Shown: in pieces, positions 1 to 7,963 of the stretch | Layout of the letters: each line of letters starts with the position of its first letter | How positions within the stretch are numbered: position 1 is the stretch's first letter | DNA from: Kiritimatiellia bacterium | GTDB taxonomy: Bacteria; Verrucomicrobiota; Kiritimatiellia; UBA8416; JADHWI01 | NCBI GenBank assembly: GCA_030744755.1 | Contig: JASLPY010000003.1 | Coordinates: 62,001 to 126,000 of the forward strand | Length of the DNA: 64,000 bases | Reading direction: 5' to 3' | Translations under genes and position numbers: made by a program | The notes under the pieces: model-generated | Told to the model about the DNA's origin: nothing | Databases searched by the model: none | What the model saw: only the letters and a program-made list of their open reading frames with translations

Positions 1-1999
1 CATGTTTGAGATAGAAGCGAAAAGGACAAGCCAGGTAGTCCCGAAAAGTTGTGACCGACAGTCTTTCGCGGGCGAGACGTTTTCGAGCTCTCTCGTCCCC
101 GGGTGTCGGATCGAGAAGAAAGCTCACCGTAGAAGCCACGTTGGCACGGACCTCCGGCACCTCCCTGAACAGCAGTTCGGCGCGCTTCACGAGTTCATCA
201 TCCGGGCACCTGAAGAGCAGGCGCGACGGCTTCAATGGATCCCCCGCTGCACTGGTTTTGCCGAGAAGAAAACAGGCCCGGCCGTCAGGCTCCCTGGACG
301 CTATCAGCGTGGTCATCAGAAAAGCATCCCGGGCCAGCCGGCTCTCGTCATGACGCAGGCCCAGTTGGCGGCGCAGTGAATCAGGAAGAACAGCATCGCT
401 CAGGCGTCCGTCCGGCACCATTCCCTCGTTCATCCCCGTAACCAGGAGTACCGAAGCATCGTTCCAGGGCAATTCAAGCCAGCCTTCGAGGTCCACGACC
501 GAATCGGTGCGTTCGGAATGGAACGATTCCATTCTAAACCTTCGCATGAACAGGCTCATTGTCCGCCCGGGGTCGCCATCCAGCCCCGGCAGATGCTCGT
601 TTCGCAGCTCTCGCAGCACGCCATCAAGTTTCTCCGCAACGGCCGTGAAAGACGCGTCTTCATGGATTCCTGGTTTCAGACGTTTCTTCTTGTAAACATC
701 CTGGAGAAAGGTCCGCAGCCCGTCCTCAATTGACTCGCTCAAACGCTCACCCAGGTACTTGCCCAGGGCCATCATTGCGTCTGACCACTTGTCTCCTTCG
801 CGGACCTTGCTGATGACGTCATCCAGCCTCAACGGCAGGTGTTCATTCTGGAATCTGTCCAGCCCGGCAAGCAGTTCCTTCCCGTCTATGGTAAACTCTC
901 TTTGCATCCATAGAAGAACGTCAGGGTGTCTCACGAAACTGCGCAGAGCCTGGTAGGATCTGCCTTGCAGCAAATCCGTGTAAAGCTCGACAAGGTGAAA
1001 GAGCCTGTGCTCGTGAACCTGTTTATCAGAGGGATCGTACGCCGGCAGCCCTGCTTCCGCCAGGTCGCCTTCGATGTATGGCATGAGGGTCTGGTCCGGA
1101 ACACCTACAGCCACATCCGACGGGCCAATCGTGTCCTGCATGGCCGCAATTTCGGCGATGACGCGACGACTTTGCGACAATGGTGAAGCACAGAGAAGGA
1201 TACTGTGCCCGGGATCCGGAACGGCAATCTCCTTCTCCCGCCACTTTGAGGGAAGTGGGCGCCCCCATTCGTCGAAACTGCCTGCTTCCTCAGAAGGTGC
1301 ATGAACCAGGATTTCAACATCTAATGACTCCGCCAGCACGGTCAACGCACGTATGGCAAGAAGCGTTGGATCAGGAACGGCTGCTACGACGATTCTCTTG
1401 ACCACCGCCGGCACCGCAGGGTCTTGCGCAAGGCCGATCTTCAACCTGCACGGGTCTTCCAGAGATAACGCCGATACTGCTTCCAGGTAGAGCTCCTCCA
1501 GCCTGGCCATTGCCTGCCAGCGCTCTGGCTCAGGCACATCTGCACCCAGGGAATTAGCGACATCCGAAATCATGAAGCAGCCGTCACTCAGTGTGTGCCG
1601 CGTCTGCTGCAGCATTTCTCCCGTGCGCAACGCCCATCGGAAATCGCGTTCCCCGCCGGGAGAGGGGAAGAATGTGGAAAGCGTTTCCGCAGGGCATTCC
1701 AGAAGCACGCTTGCCCATGCTGCTGCAACCATGGTCTGGGATGCTTCACGGGTAGTATCAGCATCCATGCGCAACAGGACCGACGGCGTGACAGCCCGAA
1801 CAGAGAGAAGAGCATTCCCGCTCGCGGCACAACCTGCAGCCAGGGCCTCTCTGAGACACCGGCCCGCCTGGCGCGTAGGAACGACAATCAGGGTATCGGA
1901 GAGATCAACCGGATCAGTAGGCGTTTCCGGAAGTAGGTGCTCGCAGACCTTCTGCCTGAGCGGGCCATCCCAGCCAAGAAAGTGCCTTTTAACCGGCAA
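1..1999 (-). CDS. AddB-like PD-(D/E)XK nuclease/inactivated helicase, 5' part (truncated by window edge)
   Basis: The frame stays open from a TTG at 1997-1999 to the left edge, about 666 codons, so the C-terminus is missing. The N-terminus (LPVKRHFLGWDGPLRQK, then TLIVVPTRQAGRCLREAL) resembles the inactive helicase half of AddB-type recombination nucleases. Further on are VLLVTGMNEGMVPDGRL and LSVTTFRDYLACPFRFYLKH; the latter normally opens the C-terminal Fe-S nuclease domain, which lies outside the window. The expected role is double-strand-break processing with an AddA/UvrD-like partner, which is not seen here. TTG is chosen because GGAGGGAGGAGC lies just upstream and there is no in-frame ATG before the homologous region. 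The gene follows uxaC on the same strand after a palindromic repeat. The family is fairly clear; the precise name is inference. Confidence 0.8.
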   Translation of the reverse strand, partial: MPVKRHFLGWDGPLRQKVCEHLLPETPTDPVDLSDTLIVVPTRQAGRCLREALAAGCAASGNALLSVRAVTPSVLLRMDADTTREASQTMVAAAWASVLLECPAETLSTFFPSPGGERDFRWALRTGEMLQQTRHTLSDGCFMISDVANSLGADVPEPERWQAMARLEELYLEAVSALSLEDPCRLKIGLAQDPAVPAVVKRIVVAAVPDPTLLAIRALTVLAESLDVEILVHAPSEEAGSFDEWGRPLPSKWREKEIAVPDPGHSILLCASPLSQSRRVIAEIAAMQDTIGPSDVAVGVPDQTLMPYIEGDLAEAGLPAYDPSDKQVHEHRLFHLVELYTDLLQGRSYQALRSFVRHPDVLLWMQREFTIDGKELLAGLDRFQNEHLPLRLDDVISKVREGDKWSDAMMALGKYLGERLSESIEDGLRTFLQDVYKKKRLKPGIHEDASFTAVAEKLDGVLRELRNEHLPGLDGDPGRTMSLFMRRFRMESFHSERTDSVVDLEGWLELPWNDASVLLVTGMNEGMVPDGRLSDAVLPDSLRRQLGLRHDESRLARDAFLMTTLIASREPDGRACFLLGKTSAAGDPLKPSRLLFRCPDDELVKRAELLFREVPEVRANVASTVSFLLDPTPGDERARKRLARERLSVTTFRDYLACPFRFYLKH

Positions 2000-2011
2000 G
2001 TTGCTGCTCCT

Positions 2012-2087
2012 CCCTCCACGGACGACCACGCCAGCGGCGTGGCAAGCACGGCGCTGGCCACGCGGGACGCGTGGGTCGTCCCTCCAT
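2012..2087. repeat. REP-like palindromic element (family D)
   Basis: This GC-rich palindrome lies between the nuclease gene and uxaC. The outer arms GGACGACCACGC and GCGTGGGTCGTCC pair with one bulge. An inner hairpin forms around GCCAGCG and CGCTGGC. A shorter element of similar design (TGGAGGGACGCG start, CCCTCCA end) lies inside the QueH fusion gene at 59418-59469. It could also act as an attenuator between the two genes. Confidence 0.55.
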
Positions 2088-2143
2088 CACAAACGACGCC
2101 TCTTCATCTTGCTGGAGGACCCGCCTCCGTGCGGGCCGCCCCC

Positions 2144-3577
2144 TCACTCCCCTACAACAGGCAAATCGAACCCAAAATAGCGGGCCGCGTTGTTATAGGA
2201 GATGTCGCTGACCATGCGTCCCACCAGTTCCATGTCGCCTGGCAGCAGGCCCCTGGCCATGTCATCCCCAAGTATGTTGCAGAGGATGCGCCTGAAATAC
2301 TCGTGCCTCGTGTAGCTCAAGAACGAACGGCTATCCGTCAGCATGCCCACGAAACGGCTTAGCAGTCCCATCTGGGAGAGTGTCTCGATCTGGCTGGTCA
2401 TGCCGTCTTTCTGATCAAGAACCCACCATGCACTACCGTGCTGAACCTTCCCGGCGGTCAAACCGTCCTGGAAGTTCCCAGCCATGGTAACCAGCAAGGC
2501 ATTGTCAGCCGGGTTAAGGTTGTACAGGATCGTTCTGGGCAACTGACCGTCCCGGTCCAATCTGTCCAGAGATTTCGACAACGCGCGGGCAACAGCGAAA
2601 TCACCTATCGAATCGAACCCCGTGTCGGCTCCGGCCTGCTCGAACATGCGGCTGTTGTTGTTCCGCAGGACACCGTAGTGGATTTGCTGTGTCCAGTTCT
2701 TCTCGTTGTCCATCACCCCGAAGACATACATCATTGCCGACTTGAATTTGGCTACCTCATCGCCTGCCAGCAGGCCGCCCGACCGGATCTTTCCAAAGAT
2801 ATTCTTAATCTCGCTCTGAGTGTAGTCCTCGGCGTACGCGGTCTCGATCCCGTGATCAGAAAGCCGACAACCGTGTTCATGAAAGAAATCGTGTCGTTTT
2901 CGGAGTGCCTCCACATAGGTTGTGAAATCGTTTATATCCATGTCCGCCGCTGTCGCCAGCTTGTCGATCCACTCGTTGAAAAGCACCGTGTTCTCAGCGG
3001 CCATCCCCTTGTCGGGCCGCCATGTAGGAAGGAGTTGAACATTAAACGAGTTGTCCGCGGCCACCGCTGCGTGATGTTCCAGCGAATCCACGGGGTCATC
3101 CGTAGTGCAAGCGAGAACAACGTTCGACTGTTCCATGAGCGAATGGGAACTGAACGACGGCTCAGCAAGCTTATCAACTCCAAGCTTCCAGATATCTTCC
3201 GCCGTATCAGGACCCAACAGGATGTCACAGATACCGAGGTACCGTGCCATCTCCAGGTGAGTCCAGTGGTAAAGAGGGTTGCGAAGAAGATAGGGCATGG
3301 TTTCCGCCCACTTCTGGAACTTCTCACGGTCCGAGGCGTTTCCGGTGCAGTATTCCTCGGACACGCCGTTTGTGCGCATTGCTCGCCACTTGTAGTGATC
3401 ACCGTACAACCATATCTGAGTCAGGTTATCCCAACGCTTATTCTCAGAGACCTCCCCTGGAGAAAGGTGGCAGTGGTAATCAATTATCGGCATCTGCTCG
3501 GCATACTCATGATAAAGTTGCCTCGCCTGTGGAGTATCCAGCATGAAATTGTCATGAATAAGTGGCTTGTCCCACAT
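2144..3577 (-). CDS. uxaC: Uronate (glucuronate/galacturonate) isomerase
   Basis: This 477-residue protein has the usual UxaC length (about 470). The N-terminal MWDKPLIHDNFMLDTPQAR is followed by MPIIDYHCHLSP, the metal-binding HxH of the amidohydrolase-like TIM barrel. WTHLEMARYLGI and the C-terminal half match the family throughout. It isomerises D-glucuronate to D-fructuronate and D-galacturonate to D-tagaturonate in the cytoplasm. The ATG at 3577 is chosen over an in-frame start 13 codons upstream because AAGGA lies 9 nt before it. It is the last gene of a leftward operon with an SDR, a Gfo/Idh/MocA dehydrogenase, a cupin and a GH88-like hydrolase. A long palindromic repeat separates it from the SDR gene. 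Confidence 0.95.
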   Translation of the reverse strand: MWDKPLIHDNFMLDTPQARQLYHEYAEQMPIIDYHCHLSPGEVSENKRWDNLTQIWLYGDHYKWRAMRTNGVSEEYCTGNASDREKFQKWAETMPYLLRNPLYHWTHLEMARYLGICDILLGPDTAEDIWKLGVDKLAEPSFSSHSLMEQSNVVLACTTDDPVDSLEHHAAVAADNSFNVQLLPTWRPDKGMAAENTVLFNEWIDKLATAADMDINDFTTYVEALRKRHDFFHEHGCRLSDHGIETAYAEDYTQSEIKNIFGKIRSGGLLAGDEVAKFKSAMMYVFGVMDNEKNWTQQIHYGVLRNNNSRMFEQAGADTGFDSIGDFAVARALSKSLDRLDRDGQLPRTILYNLNPADNALLVTMAGNFQDGLTAGKVQHGSAWWVLDQKDGMTSQIETLSQMGLLSRFVGMLTDSRSFLSYTRHEYFRRILCNILGDDMARGLLPGDMELVGRMVSDISYNNAARYFGFDLPVVGE

Positions 3578-3618
3578 GGTATGCGTTCCTTTATCCTCTT
3601 GAAATTGCTTTCCCAACA

Positions 3619-3713
3619 GTAGGCACCTATCTCCGAGAGGTGCCCGCCGGTTCCGAATCAGCGGAACCGGTCACACGCCTTACGGGGTGCCTCTCGGAGA
3701 TAGGCACCTACTT
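3619..3713. repeat. REP-like long inverted repeat (family A, copy 1)
   Basis: Two arms of about 26 nt carry CTATCTCCGAGAGGTGCC and its near complement GGTGCCTCTCGGAGATAG. They flank a second perfect hairpin, CCGGTTCCG with CGGAACCGG, at 3648-3670. The core TATCTCCGAGAGG recurs at 49425-49485 and 58247-58307, with a diverged copy at 44579-44655. It fills the gap between the SDR gene and uxaC. Confidence 0.75.
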
Positions 3714-3737
3714 GCTTCGCACAGTCCGAGGACAAGT

Positions 3738-4535
3738 CTACAGCCTGGGAAGAGTTAATCCCCCGTCCACCATCAATACCTGCCCGGTTGAATAAGGAAT
3801 ATCTCCCCGGGCCATCATCGCAACGGCTTTGCCAACGTCTTCCGGGAAACCCCATCTCTTCTGAATGCAGAGCCCTTCGGAAATCAATTTATCATATTTC
3901 TCCTGCACCGCAGCAGTCATATCGGTCTTGGTTACGCCTGGCTGGATCTCATAGACCGGTATATCGAATTCGCCCAACCGTGTTGCCCACAGCTTCGTGG
4001 CCATACTTATGCCGGCCTTAGAAATGCAGTACTCTCCCCGTGAGACAGACGCTACCGTGGCCGAGATTGACGATATGTTGACGATGCAACCTCTGAACTC
4101 TGGATCAGATTCCTTCTGCTCAACCATCCAGTTCGCAACGAGCTGGGTAAGGAAGAACGGTCCCTGGAGATTGGTCTTCATTACCCACTCGAAGCTTTCT
4201 TCGGTTGTTTCCAGAACGTCCGCACGAACCTTGGGAGCCACCCCGGCATTGTTCACAAGGATATTGATGCGCCCGAAATGATCCTTCGTCTCCGAAATCA
4301 TCCGCGCCCTGGAGTCCGCATCGCTTACGTCCCCCCTGGAGTAGAGCACGTCAGAACCAAGCCCTTGAAGCTCCTCGATCGTATTCTGTACGGAATCCCG
4401 TTCTCGCCTTCCACAGACAACAATATCGCAACCCTCTTTTGCCAGCTCCAGGGCTATACCCAGCCCGATTCCGCGGCTGCCTCCCGTAATCATGGCTACG
4501 GGCCTGACGGCACGGTCATCTGCATCATCGTTCAT
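3738..4535 (-). CDS. Short-chain dehydrogenase/reductase (FabG-type, 3-ketoacyl-ACP reductase-like)
   Basis: This 265-residue protein is a classical SDR. The Rossmann glycine motif TGGSRGIGLGIA lies near residue 17 and the NNAG motif near residue 92. The catalytic Ser-Tyr-Lys set is in NISSISATVASVSRGEYCISKAG, shown here as SSIS followed by YCISK. The C-terminus is YSTGQVLMVDGGLTLPRL. It overlaps the upstream dehydrogenase by 4 nt (ATGA), so the two are probably translationally coupled. In this context it more likely reduces a sugar or keto-uronate, for example a KduD-like step, than an acyl-ACP. The substrate cannot be read from sequence. Confidence 0.9.
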   Translation of the reverse strand: MNDDADDRAVRPVAMITGGSRGIGLGIALELAKEGCDIVVCGRRERDSVQNTIEELQGLGSDVLYSRGDVSDADSRARMISETKDHFGRINILVNNAGVAPKVRADVLETTEESFEWVMKTNLQGPFFLTQLVANWMVEQKESDPEFRGCIVNISSISATVASVSRGEYCISKAGISMATKLWATRLGEFDIPVYEIQPGVTKTDMTAAVQEKYDKLISEGLCIQKRWGFPEDVGKAVAMMARGDIPYSTGQVLMVDGGLTLPRL

Positions 4536-5698
4536 GCCTGATCTCCCAGCCCGGGAATGTCGACCCAGGCACGCTTTGCCCAGGATTCGAGACCCTTTTC
4601 AGCCAGTTGCACTCCCTTGGCACCCTCGACCAGTCCCCAATGGAACGGTGAATCACAGACCACGTGTTTCAGGAACAGTTCCCATTCTGTCTTGAACGCA
4701 TTCTGGTACTCCTGCCGCCCCTCAAACTCCGTCCATCCGTCATAGAAATCAATAGGATTCTCGACGTCCGGGTTCCAGACCGGGCACGGCGTCTCTTCGT
4801 AGGTTTGAACCCAGCATTTGCGAAGCCCGACTACCGCGCTTCCTTCCGTGCCGTCCACCAGCATAGTCAGCAAGTCATCACGCCTCACGCGCGTAACCCA
4901 CGAGGAATTGAAATGCGCGATAACATCGCCTGCAAGCTGGAACGAGGCATACGCCGCATCGTCCGCGGTGCATTCATATTCGTTGCCCTGCTCGTCCCAA
5001 CGCTTCTTGATGTGCGTCGCTCCTAGACAGGAAACCGCCTTTACCTCACCGAACAGGTTGTCCATCACGTAGCGCCAGTGGCAAAGCATGTCGTATATGA
5101 TGCCTCCACCGTCTTCCTTCCTGTAATTCCAGGACGGACGCTGGGCAGGAACTCTATCACCCTCAAATACCCAGTAACCGAACTCGCCCCTGACAGAAAG
5201 TATATCCCCAAGAAGACCGGAATCCTTGACTTCTTTGAACTTCATGAGTCCCGGCAACCACAGCTTGTCCTGGACAACTCCGTGCTTTACTCCGGCCTTC
5301 TCCGCAAGCTCGTACAACGCCATGGCATCAGACACATTCATTGCCGTTGGCTTCTCGCAGTAGACATGCTTGCCGGCTTCAATTGCCTTCGTCACCCACG
5401 GCACGCGGCGATCCGTTGTCTGGGCGTCGAAGTAAACACCGTACGAATCGTCCGCGATGAGCGAATCCACGTCGGTACTCCATTTCTCGACACCAGCCTG
5501 CTTGGCGATTTTCTGGAGTTTATCCGGGTTTCGCCCCGTAAGCACGGGATCGGGCATGATTACCTCGGTATCACTGATCTTAACGCCGCCCTGCTGCATA
5601 ATGGGAACCAGGGATCTCAGCAGATGCTGATTGGTCCCCATTCGCCCCGTGACACCATTCATTATAATGCCAACACGATGTGTCTTTGTCTCGCTCAC
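4532..5698 (-). CDS. Gfo/Idh/MocA family oxidoreductase
   Basis: This 388-residue protein has an N-terminal Rossmann fold starting VGIIMNGVTGRMGTNQHL and the family motif EAGKHVYCEKPTAMN, whose EKP lysine is the usual catalytic residue. The C-terminal half is the alpha/beta substrate domain. It would oxidise or reduce a sugar or sugar acid with NAD(P). The GTG at 5698 is chosen because AAAGGAAG lies just upstream; an in-frame ATG 10 codons earlier has no such site. Its stop overlaps the SDR start by 4 nt. A palindromic repeat separates it from the cupin gene upstream. Family assignment is firm; the substrate is unknown. Confidence 0.92.
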   Translation of the reverse strand: MSETKTHRVGIIMNGVTGRMGTNQHLLRSLVPIMQQGGVKISDTEVIMPDPVLTGRNPDKLQKIAKQAGVEKWSTDVDSLIADDSYGVYFDAQTTDRRVPWVTKAIEAGKHVYCEKPTAMNVSDAMALYELAEKAGVKHGVVQDKLWLPGLMKFKEVKDSGLLGDILSVRGEFGYWVFEGDRVPAQRPSWNYRKEDGGGIIYDMLCHWRYVMDNLFGEVKAVSCLGATHIKKRWDEQGNEYECTADDAAYASFQLAGDVIAHFNSSWVTRVRRDDLLTMLVDGTEGSAVVGLRKCWVQTYEETPCPVWNPDVENPIDFYDGWTEFEGRQEYQNAFKTEWELFLKHVVCDSPFHWGLVEGAKGVQLAEKGLESWAKRAWVDIPGLGDQA

Positions 5699-5743
5699 TG
5701 TTCTTCCTTTCGCAAAAAGCCCATCCAAAAAAGATCCTAGAGA

Positions 5744-5810
5744 GTCTGAATTCTAACGAATCCAGCTACCTCTCGCCGCCACATGTAGCTGAATCCGTGA
5801 GGATTCAGAC
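5744..5810. repeat. Palindromic repeat (family B, full copy)
   Basis: Imperfect inverted arms are GTCTGAATTCTAACGAATCC (continuing AGCTAC) and GTAGCTGAATCCGTGAGGAT (continuing TCAGAC). Related sequence occurs at 29409-29468, as two arms, and at 38254-38287, as a single arm. It lies between the cupin and Gfo/Idh/MocA genes. Confidence 0.7.
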
Positions 5811-5845
5811 AGATCCAGTTTTGGGCATAGTTCTCAGACATCAAC

Positions 5846-6289
5846 CTACGGAGCATCCGTACACTGTGGCTGAGCACCCTCCGGCAACGGGGGAACGTCA
5901 ATGCCCGCTTTCGGCAACGTACCTGCCAACTCCTGTTTCCAATGATCCACATCGCCTGCGGGACCGTAGACATAGATCATGATGAGCGGCCTGTCGCCTA
6001 TGTTTGTAAGCTGGTGGTAAACTCCAGGAGGTATGGATATGGCCTGGCCCCCGGACACGGTTTGCTTCTCTTCTCCCAGGCACATTTCGCCGGTCCCGTC
6101 TACTACGAAGTAGACCTCTTCCTGTTCCTGGTTGTGCCAGGGCACCTGTCCCCCTTTGGGATCAAGCGTCACGTATCCCATGCTGAATGCTGTGGCCTGT
6201 ACCGGCGCCGGTCCGCCCACCAGGTTCTGCGTCCTGCGTCTCGCCGGGTAAGTCCTGCCTTCGATCTGCTTCAAGTCTGAAACAATCAT
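5846..6289 (-). CDS. Cupin-domain protein (possible KdgF-like uronate linearising enzyme)
   Basis: This 147-residue single-domain cupin has motif 1 at about residues 52-66 (WHNQEQEEVYFVVDGTGE), supplying His/Gln/Glu ligands. Motif 2 is GQAISIPPGVYHQLTNIGD with its His. It sits 14 nt after the GH88-like gene and upstream of two dehydrogenases and uxaC. KdgF, a small cupin, converts 4,5-unsaturated monouronates to linear keturonates, the very product of GH88 enzymes. That is an attractive but unproven role. It could equally be a sensor or isomerase cupin. Confidence 0.85.
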   Translation of the reverse strand: MIVSDLKQIEGRTYPARRRTQNLVGGPAPVQATAFSMGYVTLDPKGGQVPWHNQEQEEVYFVVDGTGEMCLGEEKQTVSGGQAISIPPGVYHQLTNIGDRPLIMIYVYGPAGDVDHWKQELAGTLPKAGIDVPPLPEGAQPQCTDAP

Positions 6290-6303
6290 TCCGTGCTCTC
6301 CTT

Positions 6304-7674
6304 CTAAAAGAACTTCAACGTCTCTTTTCCTTCGATCTTTCGCTTCACATACAGAGCCGCTTCGCGGGCATGATAATCACCCCACATACTCGCCTCGCCA
6401 CAGGGCACTTTCCGGCTGTCAGGAACGAAATCCCATCCGTTCGGCCTGTGATAGACTGAATGAAGAATAAGCCCCTGGTGGCTGGAGTCAACAGCGAGGT
6501 AAGGCTCCGCGCACAAAGACCTCAGAACGGTAAGACCCGCCTGCCAATACTTGCCGCCCTCTTCATTCCTGCCCGTTGAGAGCAGGTAATCCCCAAGGCG
6601 GAGAAGTCCCTGCGCCCCGATTGCTGCGGCAGAGCTGTCAACGGGTTCATGGTCATTGAACGGATCTGCAGGTTTCTGCAGGTAGTCTCCCATAGACTGC
6701 AGCCCCGGAGCACCGGTATCCCAGTAGGGAATCCCGTCGGAGGCTGAGTTATCTATGTAGAAATCGCACGAAGCCATAGCCGCCTTTAGCATCATCGCTT
6801 CCACCTCGGCTCTGCCGCCGCAGACTGCCAGGTCCGAATCATCAAGGGACGCCACGAATTCGAGTTCCTCGGCAAAGCCACACATGATCCAGGCAAGCCC
6901 CCTTGTCCATGTTGAGAACGGAGAGTAGCCCTGCTGTGTGCTGGGACATCGATACGCCCCGTCGTTGAGATTGAATATGCTCTCGTGCACCACTCGCCCG
7001 CGCAGGTCGTAGTCGTCTCTTCCTTCGGCGTAGTAGACGTTATACTTGGCCGTTGCAGCAGCATGTTTCACAAGTCTGCCAAGCAGGGACTCTCTTACAT
7101 CGTTCTCCCCCATGAAAACGTGGCCCAACCGGTGCGAGACCGCCAATGCACGACATGACCTGATGGTGTCGGCGAAAAGTGAGTGCGGACCGTTGAATGA
7201 GTAGATATACCCTTCCTTGTCATTGAGAGCTGTCCAGCGCCGGGCCTGGACTGCGCCCGAACATTTGAGGGCGAACTCGTAGAAGTTGCGCTCCCATTCT
7301 CTCTCTTCAATGCGTCCCTCGTTCATGAGACGAAGCAGGTTGCCGTACGTGCTCACGTTATTGAAACCGTGATCATGAACCCCGAAATGTGTCACGTGCA
7401 CGCACATACGCTCGACAGTGTCGCGCCTTCCATTCTCCAGAAAGGATTCATCGCCGGTCGCATCAAACTGCAGAATTTTGGATCCGTACTCAAAGCCCTG
7501 AGTCCACTCGGTCCACCCCCTGGTTGAATACTTCCCGCGAATGGTAAAGACGGGTGAGCCCTGAGACTGATCGTATTCCTGTTCAATCAGACGGATCTTG
7601 CTTCCGGAAAGATCCCAAAGGGTATCGACCTGTTCTTTCAGGTCAGCGGGCTTGAGGTCATAGTCGATAATCAT
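6304..7674 (-). CDS. GH88-like unsaturated glucuronyl hydrolase
   Basis: This 456-residue (alpha/alpha)6-barrel-type protein has GH88 features: RGWTEWTQGFEYG near residue 50, HDHGFNNVSTYGNLLRL near residue 100, FSTWTRGLAWIMCGFAEEL near residue 245, and NDHEPVDSSAAAIGAQGLLRL-like sequence near residue 345. These enzymes hydrate the vinyl ether of unsaturated uronates at the non-reducing end of lyase-generated oligosaccharides. No signal peptide is visible, so it is probably cytoplasmic and acts on imported oligosaccharides. AAAGGAGGAG lies 8-9 nt before the ATG. It is the first gene of the leftward operon ending in uxaC. Membership in the related GH105 family is possible. Confidence 0.85.
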   Translation of the reverse strand: MIIDYDLKPADLKEQVDTLWDLSGSKIRLIEQEYDQSQGSPVFTIRGKYSTRGWTEWTQGFEYGSKILQFDATGDESFLENGRRDTVERMCVHVTHFGVHDHGFNNVSTYGNLLRLMNEGRIEEREWERNFYEFALKCSGAVQARRWTALNDKEGYIYSFNGPHSLFADTIRSCRALAVSHRLGHVFMGENDVRESLLGRLVKHAAATAKYNVYYAEGRDDYDLRGRVVHESIFNLNDGAYRCPSTQQGYSPFSTWTRGLAWIMCGFAEELEFVASLDDSDLAVCGGRAEVEAMMLKAAMASCDFYIDNSASDGIPYWDTGAPGLQSMGDYLQKPADPFNDHEPVDSSAAAIGAQGLLRLGDYLLSTGRNEEGGKYWQAGLTVLRSLCAEPYLAVDSSHQGLILHSVYHRPNGWDFVPDSRKVPCGEASMWGDYHAREAALYVKRKIEGKETLKFF

Positions 7675-7963
7675 GTGCAGATTCTCCTCCTTTAAGCACC
7701 ATGCTCCCCGTCACACTCGGAGATATCACATTCAAGTCACCCTTGTCGAACAATGAGGTGTTTCGATGGATATTTCTGAGCATCCGCCCGCCCAGAGGAC
7801 ATAGCAACACTTTGAAGTAAGAAGGAGAGCTGGCGTCCTCGCCTGCTCATTATCAGCCGAGACGGCCGATCTACTGGGAAACACCAAATCCGTGAGCCGA
7901 ACTGTCACCGCAACAGTGAAGAACTAGACAGGGGGATGGCAACAGACGTCAGTCGGAGGCACC
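7675..7963. promoter_or_regulatory. Intergenic region upstream of the uronate operon
   Basis: This 289-nt gap lies between the stop of the giant lamin-tail gene and the start of the GH88-like gene, both leftward. It should hold the promoter of the uronate operon and the terminator of the upstream gene. I could not pick out a convincing -35/-10 pair, terminator hairpin or operator. Confidence 0.3.

Noticed and set aside
2438-3622. 394-codon plus-strand ORF opposite uxaC
   Set aside because: It is the antisense of a well-conserved gene, has no recognisable domain and no ribosome site.
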